64,000 nucleotides of DNA from Blastomonas sp. (GCF_030373265.1 NZ_JAUCZC010000016.1:1-64000); one strand, 5' to 3'. Positions 35,339 to 44,143 are shown, counted from the first letter of the stretch. Translations and numbers: made by a program. The notes: generated by a model from the sequence alone, not told the origin.

Positions 35339-36924
35339 AGATCCGCAAAGGCGACGCTCCCATGGAAGAGGCCGCTAGCGAAGGGCCCGGCTCTGCGCTC
35401 GACCTGTCGGTTGATCGCACCCTGTCGCGGATGATGCTCGACATCCCCTATGGCTTTGCCCGCGACAATGGCGTGGTGATGCTGGGCGAGGCCGAGGGGC
35501 GGCTCAAGGTCGCTTTGCGCGAAGGCGCGGACCCGATCACTTTGCTCGAGGTGCGGCGCTATCTCGCGATGCCGTTCGATGTCGAGATCGCCCCGGTGGC
35601 GCAGTTCGAACGCTATCTGTCGGATCATTATGCGGTCGAGGGCAATGCAGCGGCGATGGCGAGCTCGATGAACATCGATGGCGGCGATCTCGAGATGCTG
35701 GCAAGCGACCTGCCCAGCGCCGAGGATCTGCTCGACAGCGCCGATGATGCGCCCGCGATCCGGCTGATCAACGGCGTGATCGCCGAGGCCGCGCGCCAGG
35801 GCGTGTCTGACATCCATATCGAGCCTTATGAAACCGGGCTGGTCATCCGCATGCGCATGGATGGCGTGCTGCAGGAAAAGCTGCGGATGCCGCCCAATGT
35901 CGCGCCGGTGATCGTCAGCCGGATCAAGGTGATGGCGCGGCTCGACATCGCCGAGCGCCGCGTGCCGCAGGATGGCCGCATCGGTCTGACGATCGGCGGC
36001 AAATTGCTCGACGTCCGCGTCTCGACCTTGCCCAGTCGCGCGGGCGAGCGCGTCGTTCTGCGCCTGCTCGACAAGGAAAACGCCAATATGGATCTGGGGC
36101 TGCTGGGCATGAGTCCGCGCACCCACAAGATCCTCGCCGAGGCGCTGTCCGAACCCAATGGCATCGTGCTGGTCACCGGTCCCACTGGATCGGGCAAGAC
36201 GACGACGCTCTATTCGTGCCTCAAGCAATTGAACGATGGCTCGCGCAACATGCTGACCGTCGAGGACCCGGTCGAATATGCGATCGAAGGCGTCGGCCAG
36301 ACCCAGGTCAATCCCAAGGTCGGGCTCACCTTTGCCGCAGGGCTGCGCGCGATCCTGCGCCAGGATCCCGACGTGGTGATGATCGGCGAAATCCGCGATC
36401 ACGAGACCGCCGAGATCGCGGTGCAGGCTTCGCTGACCGGACATCTGGTGCTCTCGACCGTCCACACCAACGATGCGATCGGCGCGATCACCCGGATGCG
36501 CGACATGAAGATCGAGCCGTTCCTGCTCGCCTCGACCTTGCGTGCGGTCGTTGCGCAGCGGCTGGTGCGGCGGCTGTGCCCCGACTGCCGCGAGCCGGTG
36601 CAGGCCGATGGCTCGCTCGCCTCGCTGCTCGGCTTCGACAAGGGCACCGTGGTCTATCGCCCGGTCGGCTGCGATTCGTGCAACCACACCGGCTTCCAGG
36701 GACGCATCGGCGTGTTCGAGGCGGTGCGCGTCGACGAAACGATCCGCCGGCTGATAAACGACGGCGGCGACGAGGCGATCATCTCGCGGCATGCCTTCCT
36801 CAACGCGCCCAACCTCGGCTCGGCGGCGCGCGAACTCGTCCGCACCGGGCAGACCACCGCGGAAGAGGCGATCCGGATTTCAAGGCGCGAGGCTGAACCG
36901 GTGCCCGAAACGGCCAATGGCTGA
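35335..36924 (+). CDS. gspE: Type II secretion ATPase
   Basis: 529-aa cytoplasmic ATPase that powers the secretion piston. N1E/N2E domains lead to the RecA-like core with Walker A GPTGSGKTTTLYS near residue 282, the Asp box LTVEDPVEY, Walker B RQDPDVVMIGEIRD and the His box. The tetracysteine zinc motif is intact: CPDCREP and CDSCNHTGFQGR. It starts with an ATGA overlap to gspD and its 3' end overlaps gspF by 8 bp. Confidence 0.96.
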   Translation: MKIRKGDAPMEEAASEGPGSALDLSVDRTLSRMMLDIPYGFARDNGVVMLGEAEGRLKVALREGADPITLLEVRRYLAMPFDVEIAPVAQFERYLSDHYAVEGNAAAMASSMNIDGGDLEMLASDLPSAEDLLDSADDAPAIRLINGVIAEAARQGVSDIHIEPYETGLVIRMRMDGVLQEKLRMPPNVAPVIVSRIKVMARLDIAERRVPQDGRIGLTIGGKLLDVRVSTLPSRAGERVVLRLLDKENANMDLGLLGMSPRTHKILAEALSEPNGIVLVTGPTGSGKTTTLYSCLKQLNDGSRNMLTVEDPVEYAIEGVGQTQVNPKVGLTFAAGLRAILRQDPDVVMIGEIRDHETAEIAVQASLTGHLVLSTVHTNDAIGAITRMRDMKIEPFLLASTLRAVVAQRLVRRLCPDCREPVQADGSLASLLGFDKGTVVYRPVGCDSCNHTGFQGRIGVFEAVRVDETIRRLINDGGDEAIISRHAFLNAPNLGSAARELVRTGQTTAEEAIRISRREAEPVPETANG

Positions 36925-38122
36925 CTTTGCCTATAAGGTGATCGATGCGGCCGGGCGCGAACGGCAGGGGCGGATTAGCGCGCCTTCCGATGCGCAGGCG
37001 CGCGCAGCGTTGATCCGCAAGGCGTTCCACATCGTCACCGTATCGCCAGCGCCGCCGCGCAAAGCGTTGCTGTCGCAGCGCACCGCGCGATTGAGCCCCA
37101 AGCAGCTCACCCTGTTCACCCGGCAGATGTCGTCGCTGATGTCCGTCAGCCCGCTCGAGGAAGCGCTGCGCACGATCAGCCGCCAGACCGAAAAGGCCAA
37201 CGCCCGCGATGTGCTGATCAACGTTCACGCAGGCGTGATGGAGGGCCAGTCGCTTGCTGAATCGATGGCGCGCGAGGCACGCAGCTTTCCGCCGCTGTAT
37301 CGCGCAATGATCAGCGCGGGCGAAAGCTCGGGCTCGCTGCCGGTGATCACCGAGCGGCTGGCGGCCTTGCTCGAGCAGCAGGCCGAGGTGCGCGGCAAGA
37401 TCATCGGGGCGCTGGCCTATCCGATCATCCTGACGCTGGTCGCCTTCGGCGTGGTCGCAGGCCTGATGATCTCGGTGGTCCCGCGGGTGGTCGAGCAGTT
37501 CGACAATGCCCAGACCCAGCTGCCGCTGATCACGCGGATCGTCATCGGGCTTTCCGATTTTCTCAGTACCTGGTGGTGGGCGCTTGCCATCGCGCTGGTG
37601 CTGGCGGGCATCGCCTTCTGGCGCGCGATGAAGGTGCCCAAATTCAAATACCGCTTCGACGGCATGCTGCTCAGGCTGCCGCTGATCGGACGGCTGATCC
37701 GCGACCTGAACGCGGCCAAGCTGGCGCGCACGCTGGCCACGATGGTGCACAGCCGCCTGCCGCTGCTCGAGGGCATGAAGCTGACCACCCGCACCGTGCG
37801 CAATGCGGTGCTGCGCGAGGCGCTCGAAGAAGCGGTCGAATCGATCCGTTCGGGCGGGTCCTTGTCGGGCGCGCTCCGCAATGCGGGGACGTTTCCGCCG
37901 CTTCTGGTGTATCTTGTTGCCAGCGGCGAAAGCGCCGGCCAGCTCGACACGATGCTCGAGCGCGCCGCCGAGTATCTGGAGCGCGAGTTCCAGAATTTCA
38001 CCTCCACCGCGATGGCGCTGCTCGAGCCGGCGATCATCGTGGTGATGGGCGGGGTGGTCGCACTGATCATCCTGTCGATCCTGCTGCCGATTCTGCAGCT
38101 TCAGAACCTGACTGGCTTATGA
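36917..38122 (+). CDS. gspF: Type II secretion inner-membrane platform protein
   Basis: 401-aa polytopic membrane protein of the GspF/PilC family. Two cytoplasmic GspF domains (FTRQMSSLMSVSPLEEAL and ARTLATMVHSRLPLLEGMKL) are separated by membrane helices around residues 165-190 and 215-235, with a final helix near 375-395. The true start is the ATG at 36917, which overlaps the gspE stop (ATGGCTGA); the track start at 36791 reads the gspE frame. It contacts GspE and GspL in known systems. Confidence 0.95.
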   Translation: MADFAYKVIDAAGRERQGRISAPSDAQARAALIRKAFHIVTVSPAPPRKALLSQRTARLSPKQLTLFTRQMSSLMSVSPLEEALRTISRQTEKANARDVLINVHAGVMEGQSLAESMAREARSFPPLYRAMISAGESSGSLPVITERLAALLEQQAEVRGKIIGALAYPIILTLVAFGVVAGLMISVVPRVVEQFDNAQTQLPLITRIVIGLSDFLSTWWWALAIALVLAGIAFWRAMKVPKFKYRFDGMLLRLPLIGRLIRDLNAAKLARTLATMVHSRLPLLEGMKLTTRTVRNAVLREALEEAVESIRSGGSLSGALRNAGTFPPLLVYLVASGESAGQLDTMLERAAEYLEREFQNFTSTAMALLEPAIIVVMGGVVALIILSILLPILQLQNLTGL

Positions 38123-38130
38123 GGAATATC

Positions 38131-38601
38131 ATGTTGAACTTTCGATCCGCGCTGCTGAAGCGCCTCTCGCCCAAGGCACGCAAGCGTGCCAATGGCTTCA
38201 CCCTCGTCGAACTGATGGTGGTGATCTTCATCATCGGTCTGCTCGCGACCGTGGTCGTGATCAATGTGCTGCCCAGCCAGGACCGCGCGATGACCGAAAA
38301 GGCGCGCAGCGACATTGCGACCTTGAGCCAGGCGCTCGAGATGTACCGGCTCGACAATCTTGCCTATCCGGGGTCGGCAGAGGGCTTGAACGCGCTGATG
38401 ACCCCACCTCCCACGCTGACGCAGCCCGGCCGCTATCGCAGCGGTGGCTATATCAAGCAGCTGCCGCAGGATCCGTGGGGCCGCCCGTACCAGTACACCA
38501 GCCCCGGCACCACCGGCGCGTTCGACCTCTATTCGCTGGGCGCCGACGGCGCACCGGGCGGCGAGAACGAGAATGCGGATATCACCGCCAATGGGGGGTG
38601 A
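38131..38601 (+). CDS. gspG: Type II secretion major pseudopilin
   Basis: 156-aa major pseudopilin. The prepilin peptidase site is RANG/FTLVELMVV with a Glu at position +5, after an unusually long leader of about 25 residues (LNFRSALLKRLSPKARKRANG). The hydrophobic stalk, the QALEMYRLDNLAYPGSAEGL loop and the calcium-binding C-terminal region (LYSLGADGAPGGENENADI) are all conserved. AGGA eight bases upstream supports the ATG at 38131 over that at 38119. Prepilin peptidase (gspO/pilD) is not in the window. Confidence 0.95.
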   Translation: MLNFRSALLKRLSPKARKRANGFTLVELMVVIFIIGLLATVVVINVLPSQDRAMTEKARSDIATLSQALEMYRLDNLAYPGSAEGLNALMTPPPTLTQPGRYRSGGYIKQLPQDPWGRPYQYTSPGTTGAFDLYSLGADGAPGGENENADITANGG

Positions 38602-38608
38602 GACGCTT

Positions 38609-38769
38609 AAATCCTCCCCCAGCTTGCTGGGGGAGGGGGACCGTTCGCGCAGCGAATGGTGGAGGGGAAGCGGGATCGTACCGATGAAAAAGACGTGCGC
38701 CTCGCTTCCCCTCCACCCCGCCGCTGCGCGGCGCAGTCCCCCACCCCGAGACAAGCTCGGGGAGGATTT
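38609..38769. repeat. Palindromic repeat element, family B/C, copy 1 (gspG-gspH)
   Basis: An 11-bp outer stem (AAATCCTCCCC at 38609-38619, GGGGAGGATTT at 38759-38769) and a 15-bp inner stem (38658-38672 with 38703-38717, GGTGGAGGGGAAGCG and its exact complement) frame several smaller hairpins. The element lies inside the secretion operon. Its GGGGAGG-GGGACCG...GGTGGAGGGG half is shared with the element at 40.46-40.6 kb. Confidence 0.85.
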
Positions 38770-39256
38770 GAGCAACGGCTTCACGCTGATCGAACTGATG
38801 GTGGTGCTGTTCATCGTCGGGCTGGTCGCGGGCGCTGTGATGCTGTCCATCCCTGGCGACAGCTCGGCGCTTTCCGAAGATGCCGATCGCTTTGCCGCCC
38901 GCGTCGCCGCAGCGCGCGACGAGGCGGTGGTGAGCGCGCGGCCGATCGCGGTGTGGATCGCGCCATCGGGCTACGGCTTCGATGCGCGGCAGGACCGGCA
39001 ATGGGTTCCCTTGAACGCGCGGACGCTGGCCAACCGGGACTGGAAGCCGGGGACTATCGCCCGGATCGAAGGCGAGGCTGCACAATCCGTTGAACCGCCG
39101 GGCACCGATCCTGCCGCTGCAGCACCGACACGCGCGCGCTTCTGGTTCGACAGCACCGGACTGCCCAATGCGCCGGTGACGGTGTTGCTGTCGCGCGGCG
39201 CCAACAGCGACCGGATCATCATCAGCGCCACGGGGGAGGTGGGCCGCCCCCGGTGA
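38684..39256 (+). CDS. gspH: Type II secretion minor pseudopilin H
   Basis: Minor pseudopilin of the pilus tip. The prepilin site NG/FTLIELMVVLFIVGLVAG with Glu+5 and the C-terminal GspH domain (RFAARVAAARDEAVVSARPIAVWI, RFWFDSTGLPNAPVTVLLSR) are intact. The start is odd. From the ATG at 38684 the leader is about 32 residues and is encoded by a palindromic repeat; from the TTG at 38768 the protein would begin MSNGFTLIEL, a normal short leader, with GGAGGA just before it but only two bases away. It is the last gsp gene here; gspI, J, K, L, M and N are not adjacent. Confidence 0.85.
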   Translation: MKKTCASLPLHPAAARRSPPPRDKLGEDLSNGFTLIELMVVLFIVGLVAGAVMLSIPGDSSALSEDADRFAARVAAARDEAVVSARPIAVWIAPSGYGFDARQDRQWVPLNARTLANRDWKPGTIARIEGEAAQSVEPPGTDPAAAAPTRARFWFDSTGLPNAPVTVLLSRGANSDRIIISATGEVGRPR

Positions 39257-39270
39257 GCGTCCCCGCTCGG

Positions 39271-40437
39271 TTACCGCCAGCGCAGATTGCCGCGCGTCAG
39301 CTGGTCGAGCTTGGTCACCCCCATCAGCTTCATGCCGCGCTCGATTTCCCCGCGCAGGTTGGCCAAAGTCCGCTCGACCCCGCGCTGGCCCCCGGCGGCG
39401 AGCGCGTAGAGATACAGACGCCCGCCCGAACACGCCTTGGCGCCGACGCTGAGCGCTTTCAGCACATGCGTGCCCCGCGTGATGCCGCCATCGCAGATCA
39501 CCTCGATCCTGTCGCCGACCGCATCGACGATCTCGGCGAGCTGGTCGAACGGTGCGCGGCTGCCGTCGAGCTGCCGTCCGCCATGGTTCGACACCATGAT
39601 CGCGGTCGCGCCGATCGCGACCGCGCGGCGCGCATCCTCGACGCTCATGATCCCTTTCAGGCAGAACGGGCCGTCCCACGCCTTGCGGATCTCCTCGGCC
39701 ATCGCCCAGTCCATCTGCTGGTCGAGCATGGTGTTGAAATAGTCCGCCACCGAAATCGCCGCGTTGGTGCCCGCCGCGATATGGCTTTCCAGATTGGGCA
39801 GCGAGAAGCGCTCGCGGCCCATGTAATTGAACGACCAGCCGGGATGGGTAGCAAAGCTCATCGCCGATCCCGGGGTGAGCCGCGGCGGAGAGGTGAAGCC
39901 GGTGTGCAAACACCGCTCGCGCTTGCCCGAGACGATGGTATCGACCGTCAGCGCCAGCGCATCGAACTTCGCGTCCTTGGCCGCCTGGATCAGCGCGGCG
40001 TTCAAGCCCTTGTCCTTGTGGACATAGAGCTGGAACAGTTTGGGGCTGGCGATGCTGTCGCCGATCTCGGCAAGGCTGACCGTGGCGAGCGAGGAGATGC
40101 CGAAGAAGGTGTTGAACTTTTCCGCCGCCGCACCGACCGCCTTCTCGCCGCGCCAATGGAACAGCCGCTGCAAGGCTGTCGGTGACAGGAACAACGGCAT
40201 ATCGATCTTGCGGCCCATCAGCGTGGTCGTCATGTCGATATCTGCGACCCCTGCGAGCACATTGGGGACGAGGTCGCACTCTTCATACGCCGTGGTGTTG
40301 CGGTTGCGGGTCACCTCGTCATCGGCAGCGCCATCGATATAGTGGAACACCGGATAGGGCAGCTTCTTGCGTGCCAGCTCGCGAAAGTCATCGACCGTGT
40401 GGCAATCGGCCAGCCGCCGGACCGGAAAACGTCGCAT
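39271..40437 (-). CDS. lldD: FMN-dependent alpha-hydroxy-acid dehydrogenase (L-lactate type)
   Basis: 388-aa TIM-barrel flavoenzyme that oxidises L-lactate or another 2-hydroxy acid and passes electrons to quinones. Family landmarks: FHYIDGAADDEVT, FLSPTALQRLFHWRGE, FQLYVHKDKG, LTVDTIVSGKRERC, CLKGIMSVEDA (FMN Lys), SNHGGRQLD (catalytic His and Arg) and VICDGGITRGTHVLKAL. It is convergent with gspH, 14 bp apart, and its upstream side carries a palindromic repeat. Glycolate or mandelate as substrate cannot be excluded. Confidence 0.88.
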   Translation of the reverse strand: MRRFPVRRLADCHTVDDFRELARKKLPYPVFHYIDGAADDEVTRNRNTTAYEECDLVPNVLAGVADIDMTTTLMGRKIDMPLFLSPTALQRLFHWRGEKAVGAAAEKFNTFFGISSLATVSLAEIGDSIASPKLFQLYVHKDKGLNAALIQAAKDAKFDALALTVDTIVSGKRERCLHTGFTSPPRLTPGSAMSFATHPGWSFNYMGRERFSLPNLESHIAAGTNAAISVADYFNTMLDQQMDWAMAEEIRKAWDGPFCLKGIMSVEDARRAVAIGATAIMVSNHGGRQLDGSRAPFDQLAEIVDAVGDRIEVICDGGITRGTHVLKALSVGAKACSGGRLYLYALAAGGQRGVERTLANLRGEIERGMKLMGVTKLDQLTRGNLRWR

Positions 40438-40462
40438 AGATTTCTGCCCCCAACTGTCGGAT

Positions 40463-40597
40463 CCTCCCCGGAACGGGGAGGGGGACCGCGAAGCGGTGGA
40501 GGGGCAGCCGAATTGCGCATCCCATCGGACACATCATCCGGACGCTTCCCCTCCGTCTCGCCTGCGGCGAGCCACCTCCCCTAAAGGGAGAGGAGTT
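40463..40597. repeat. Palindromic repeat element, family B/C, copy 2 (upstream of lldD)
   Basis: Hairpins CCTCCCCG-GAA-CGGGGAGG (40463-40481), ACCGC-GAA-GCGGT (40485-40497), CTCGCC-TGC-GGCGAG (about 40557-40571) and CTCCCCTAAAGGGAG-like (about 40576-40592). The left half matches the element between gspG and gspH. It fills the gap between lldD and the next minus-strand gene. Confidence 0.8.
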
Positions 40598-40606
40598 TGA
40601 AGCAAG

Positions 40607-41134
40607 TCACTTCATGCTCGAAGGCTCGGGTGCGGACGGATACTTGCAGCCGCGCTGATGGCCGATCCCCTTGAGGAAGCTGCGCCGCACGACGCCCGCA
40701 TAAACCGCGGCGTTATAACGGCGCTCCTGTGCCGCCGCTCCCGAGATTTCGCGAATGACCCGGCGGAAGGGGATGATCGAATTGACGATCAGACCGCCGA
40801 CCCTGCCGGCTGTATCCTTGCGCTTGTCATCGCGGGTCTGCTCATAGCGCACGTCGAGGTCTTCGCCGAGCACTGCGTCCATGTCACCGATCGCGCTGCG
40901 GATCTGAGCGCACGTCTTGATCCCGACCAGCGAATAGGGCTTGTCCTGAATGGCGATCAGATTTTGCGGGATGTCCTTCTTGTCGATCCCGATATCCTCG
41001 ACCGGCTGGGTGACGACATCTTCGGCCACCTGCTCGGTCGAGCGCGGTCCATTCGACCCTGGGTTCTGCGCGGCGGCGGGAAGTGCACTCGCGGCAAAGG
41101 CAAGGCTGGCGAGAACGGTGGCGGTGCGGTGCAT
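40607..41134 (-). CDS. Exported protein, unknown
   Basis: 175-aa protein with a clear signal peptide (MHRTATVLASLAFAASALPAAAQ). The mature part has a KTCAQIRSAIGDMDAVLGEDLDVRYEQ segment, a predicted amphipathic or weakly hydrophobic stretch (VGGLIVNSIIPFRRVIREISG) and a basic C-terminus with RGCKYPS. Two cysteines could form a disulfide. I do not recognise a characterised domain, although similar proteins are frequent in sphingomonad genomes. Its neighbours give no functional hint. Confidence 0.65.
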   Translation of the reverse strand: MHRTATVLASLAFAASALPAAAQNPGSNGPRSTEQVAEDVVTQPVEDIGIDKKDIPQNLIAIQDKPYSLVGIKTCAQIRSAIGDMDAVLGEDLDVRYEQTRDDKRKDTAGRVGGLIVNSIIPFRRVIREISGAAAQERRYNAAVYAGVVRRSFLKGIGHQRGCKYPSAPEPSSMK

Positions 41135-41211
41135 GATGGTTTCCCCGGTTATGGCGTCAGTTAAGCGCCTTTGTTGCGCTTACGCACGACTGTGCCAAAC
41201 GATGCGTCCGA

Positions 41212-42099
41212 TCACAAACGTGTCGCGCTGAAAGTATCGCATTGCGCCGGGTCGCCGGTGCTCAACCCCTTCTTCAACCACGCCATGCGCTGGGCAGAGG
41301 TGCCATGGGTGAAGCTTTCGGGGACCGGCCTGCGGCCTGCAGCCTTTTGCAGCGTATCATCTCCGATGGCGCTGGCGGCGGTCAGGCCCTCCTCGATATC
41401 GCCCGGTTCCATGCGGTTCTTGTTGCGCGCCGCCCAGACCCCGGCATAGCAATCCGCCTCAAGCTCCATCCGCACCTGCAACTGGTTGCCTTCGGCCTGG
41501 CTGGCGGTGCTTTGCGCGCGGCGCACATTGGCAGAGCGCCCCGTGATCGTCTGGATATGGTGGCCGACCTCGTGCGCGATGACATAAGCCTGAGCGAAAT
41601 CGCCTGCGGCGCCGAAGCGCGTGGCGAGTTCGTCGAAGAAGCTGGTGTCGAGATAAATTCCGTTATCGGCGGGGCAGTAGAACGGCCCCATCGCGCTTTG
41701 TGCCGCGCCGCATCCCGACTGGCCATTGCGGTCATAGAAAGTCAGGGTGGCAGGCTGATAGGCCTGACCCTGTTCCTGGAACAGCGCCCCCCAGGTGTCT
41801 TCGGTGCTGGCAAGCACCTGGCAGCTGAACTTGCTTTTCTCATCGACCGCGCAGCTTTGCGCCGCGTTCTGGCCGCCGGCTGCCCCAGGTCCTTGAGTCT
41901 GCACCGGCGCACCACCGGTCATCCCGCCCCCCTGGATCAGTTCCATCGGATTGATGCCGAAAACCAAGGCTGCGATGCCCAGGATAAGGATGGTGCCGAT
42001 CCCCATCTTGCCGCCGCCGATCGGCAGGCGAGAGCCGCCGCCCCTGCCGCCGCGCTGATCCGAAACATTGTCTGAGGTGCGATAGTCGTCGAGCTTCAT
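41212..42099 (-). CDS. Neutral zinc metallopeptidase, YpfJ family
   Basis: 295-aa membrane-anchored putative zinc peptidase. It begins MKLDDYRTSDNVSDQRG, as typical for the family, has one membrane helix (GIGTILILGIAALVFGI) and then the peptidase domain with the zinc motif in VIAHEVGHHIQTITG and the further conserved ELEADCYAGVWA. The C-terminus GTSAQRMAWLKKGLSTGD is also a family signature. I use the ATG at 42099; the track start is one ATG earlier (42111). Substrate unknown. Confidence 0.88.
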   Translation of the reverse strand: MKLDDYRTSDNVSDQRGGRGGGSRLPIGGGKMGIGTILILGIAALVFGINPMELIQGGGMTGGAPVQTQGPGAAGGQNAAQSCAVDEKSKFSCQVLASTEDTWGALFQEQGQAYQPATLTFYDRNGQSGCGAAQSAMGPFYCPADNGIYLDTSFFDELATRFGAAGDFAQAYVIAHEVGHHIQTITGRSANVRRAQSTASQAEGNQLQVRMELEADCYAGVWAARNKNRMEPGDIEEGLTAASAIGDDTLQKAAGRRPVPESFTHGTSAQRMAWLKKGLSTGDPAQCDTFSATRL

Positions 42100-42252
42100 G
42101 CGCTGCGTCATCCCTGTAGCGAACAGTGCCTGTCTACCACCGGCAGCGTGCGATGGGCATCACCCATTTTTGCAGCAATTGCGTTATTGTGCGCTGCGGC
42201 ATAGAGTCACGTCCAAAGCGTGCAATGGCACGCCAACAGACGAGGACGTAAC

Positions 42253-43407
42253 ATGCCGGGCTCTCAAGATGCGCTGGATACCCAGTCCGCAGCCGTTCCG
42301 CTGCCGGAAACCGTGGCCTTGGTGCTGCAGGGCGGCGGCGCGCTCGGTTCCTATCAGGCAGGCGTGTTCAGCGAACTCGTGCGACAGAACGTGCGGATCG
42401 ACTGGGTCGCCGGGATATCGATCGGTGCGATCAACTCGGCGATTATTGCCGGCAACGAGCCCGATATGGCCTGCACACGGCTGCGCGAATTCTGGGAGCT
42501 GGTGACGTCGGGCACCGTCGATTTCATGCTCGGCGATGCGGACTACTGGCGCGAGGTGAACCACTATGCCGGAGCGGCGATGGCCGCGACGGTCGGCGTT
42601 CCGGGCTTCTATCGCCCGCATCTGCTGCCGCCCTTCTTCGCCTGGCCGGGCACGCCCGCGGCGGTCAGCATGTACGATACCACCCCGATGATCGAGACGC
42701 TCAACCGCTTCATCGACTGGGACCGCCTGAACAACGGCCCGATGCGGTTTTCGGTCGGCGCGGTGAACGTGGAATCGGGCAATTTCTATTACTTCGACAC
42801 GCAGGACCCCCACGGCCCGCAGGTTATCGACGCGCGCCATATCATGGCCTCGGGCGCGCTGCCTCCCGGGTTTGCGCCGATAGAAATCAACGGCAAGCAT
42901 TACTGGGACGGCGGCCTCGTCAGCAACACGCCGCTGGCCTATGTGCTCGACAACCAGACCAGCGATATGCTGGCCTTCCAGGTCGATCTGTTCCCGGCAC
43001 GTGGCGAGCTTCCCACCAAGTTTGCCGATGTGATGAGCCGCGAAAAGGACATCCGCTATTCCAGCCGCACCCGGCAGGTGACCGATTATTATCTCAAGCT
43101 GCGCAAGGAGCACGAGGCGCTGCGCAACGTTCTGGCGATGCTGCCGCCAGACATGCGGACCGACCCCGATGTCGAGCGCATGCGCGCACTGGTGGAGGAC
43201 AATGCAGTCAACATCGTCCACCTGATCTACAATGTACAAAGATGGGAAAGCGGGATGCGCGATTTCGAGTTTTCGCGCGCCACCATGGACATGCACTGGG
43301 ACCAGGGCATCGAGGCGGTGCAGGCGGTGATGAAACGCGGCGACCTGCTGGCGCAGAACATCATGAACGGCAAGACGGCCGCCTTCGATCTGGCGCCGCA
43401 CAGCTGA
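42253..43407 (+). CDS. Patatin-like phospholipase
   Basis: 384-aa patatin-like serine hydrolase. The oxyanion GGGALGSYQAG, nucleophile elbow GISIGAINS (GxSxG) and the Asp of the catalytic dyad in WDGGLVSNTP are all intact. The C-terminal part (about residues 230-340) matches DUF3734, frequent in this subgroup. There is no signal peptide. GAGGA lies about seven bases before the ATG at 42253; the track start at 42220 is too early. Probably acts on membrane lipids or PHB-related esters. Confidence 0.88.
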   Translation: MPGSQDALDTQSAAVPLPETVALVLQGGGALGSYQAGVFSELVRQNVRIDWVAGISIGAINSAIIAGNEPDMACTRLREFWELVTSGTVDFMLGDADYWREVNHYAGAAMAATVGVPGFYRPHLLPPFFAWPGTPAAVSMYDTTPMIETLNRFIDWDRLNNGPMRFSVGAVNVESGNFYYFDTQDPHGPQVIDARHIMASGALPPGFAPIEINGKHYWDGGLVSNTPLAYVLDNQTSDMLAFQVDLFPARGELPTKFADVMSREKDIRYSSRTRQVTDYYLKLRKEHEALRNVLAMLPPDMRTDPDVERMRALVEDNAVNIVHLIYNVQRWESGMRDFEFSRATMDMHWDQGIEAVQAVMKRGDLLAQNIMNGKTAAFDLAPHS

Positions 43408-43441
43408 TCAGGCTGGCCACCACGAGGCACGGAGAGTGAGC

Positions 43442-44032
43442 ATGGTTTTGGGGATCCGAGCAGGGCTGGTGCTTGCCGCTGCGGCACTGGGCACGGTGGC
43501 CACCGCGCAGGGCTGGCAGGATACCATCACTGCCAGCGATGCAGAGCGGCTCAAGCAGCGCGACACCGCGTTCGCCGCGGCGCTGGCCGAGGTGCGCGCG
43601 TCCGAATATGCTGGCGAACTCGCCAAGGACGGTTTGCTCTACGATCCGAAAAAGCGTCTCGAGACGCCGCTGCCCCCCGAGGGACGCTATCGGTGCGCCA
43701 CCCACAAATTGGGCGGGAAATATCTGGCGTTCATCGCCTATCCCGATTTTGTCTGTGCGGTTTACGGCAGCGGGGCGACCCGGCAGTTCGTCAAGCTCAC
43801 CGGCTCGCAGCGCCCGGTTGGTTTCATTCACGCCGATAGTAAGCGCGGAGGGGTGTTCCTGGGTTCGCTGATGCTGGGCGATGACGAGACCCTGGTGCCG
43901 TATGGGCAGGACAAGGAGCGTGACATGGCCGGCACCGTCGAGCGCATCGGCGAGGACCGCTGGCGGATCGTGTTTCCCAACCCTTATTATGAATCGACGC
44001 TCGACATCATCGATCTCCGCCCACTGAAGTGA
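43442..44032 (+). CDS. Exported DUF4893-type protein
   Basis: 196-aa exported protein with a signal peptide (VLGIRAGLVLAAAALGTVATAQ). The mature part has GRYRCATHKLGG, YPDFVCAVYG, and SQRPVGFIHAD motifs that I associate with DUF4893, a family of small periplasmic proteins in sphingomonads. Two cysteines in the core may be disulfide-linked. It starts 34 bp after the patatin gene and may be co-transcribed. Function unknown. Confidence 0.65.
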   Translation: MVLGIRAGLVLAAAALGTVATAQGWQDTITASDAERLKQRDTAFAAALAEVRASEYAGELAKDGLLYDPKKRLETPLPPEGRYRCATHKLGGKYLAFIAYPDFVCAVYGSGATRQFVKLTGSQRPVGFIHADSKRGGVFLGSLMLGDDETLVPYGQDKERDMAGTVERIGEDRWRIVFPNPYYESTLDIIDLRPLK

Positions 44033-44058
44033 GGCGCGACGGGTGAGGTGCGCATCTT

Positions 44059-44143
44059 CGTCATCCCCCGGGCACGCCGGGGGGCCCGCTTGCGCGCAAC
44101 CCCGGCCACAACGAGCGGTATTCCCGCGGACGCGGAAATGACG
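44059..44143. repeat. Intergenic inverted repeat, family F
   Basis: CGTCAT at 44059-44064 and ATGACG at 44138-44143 close a GC-rich element that contains smaller stems (CCCGGGCACGCCGGGGGG-like and TTCCCGCGGACGCGGAA). It resembles the CGTCATTCCCGCG repeats common in sphingomonads and lies before the amidohydrolase gene. Confidence 0.6.

Noticed and set aside
38582-40279. 565-aa minus-strand ORF overlapping gspH and lldD
   Set aside because: Out of frame with lldD and opposite to gspH; its sequence is a frame-shifted readout of both and passes through a repeat element.
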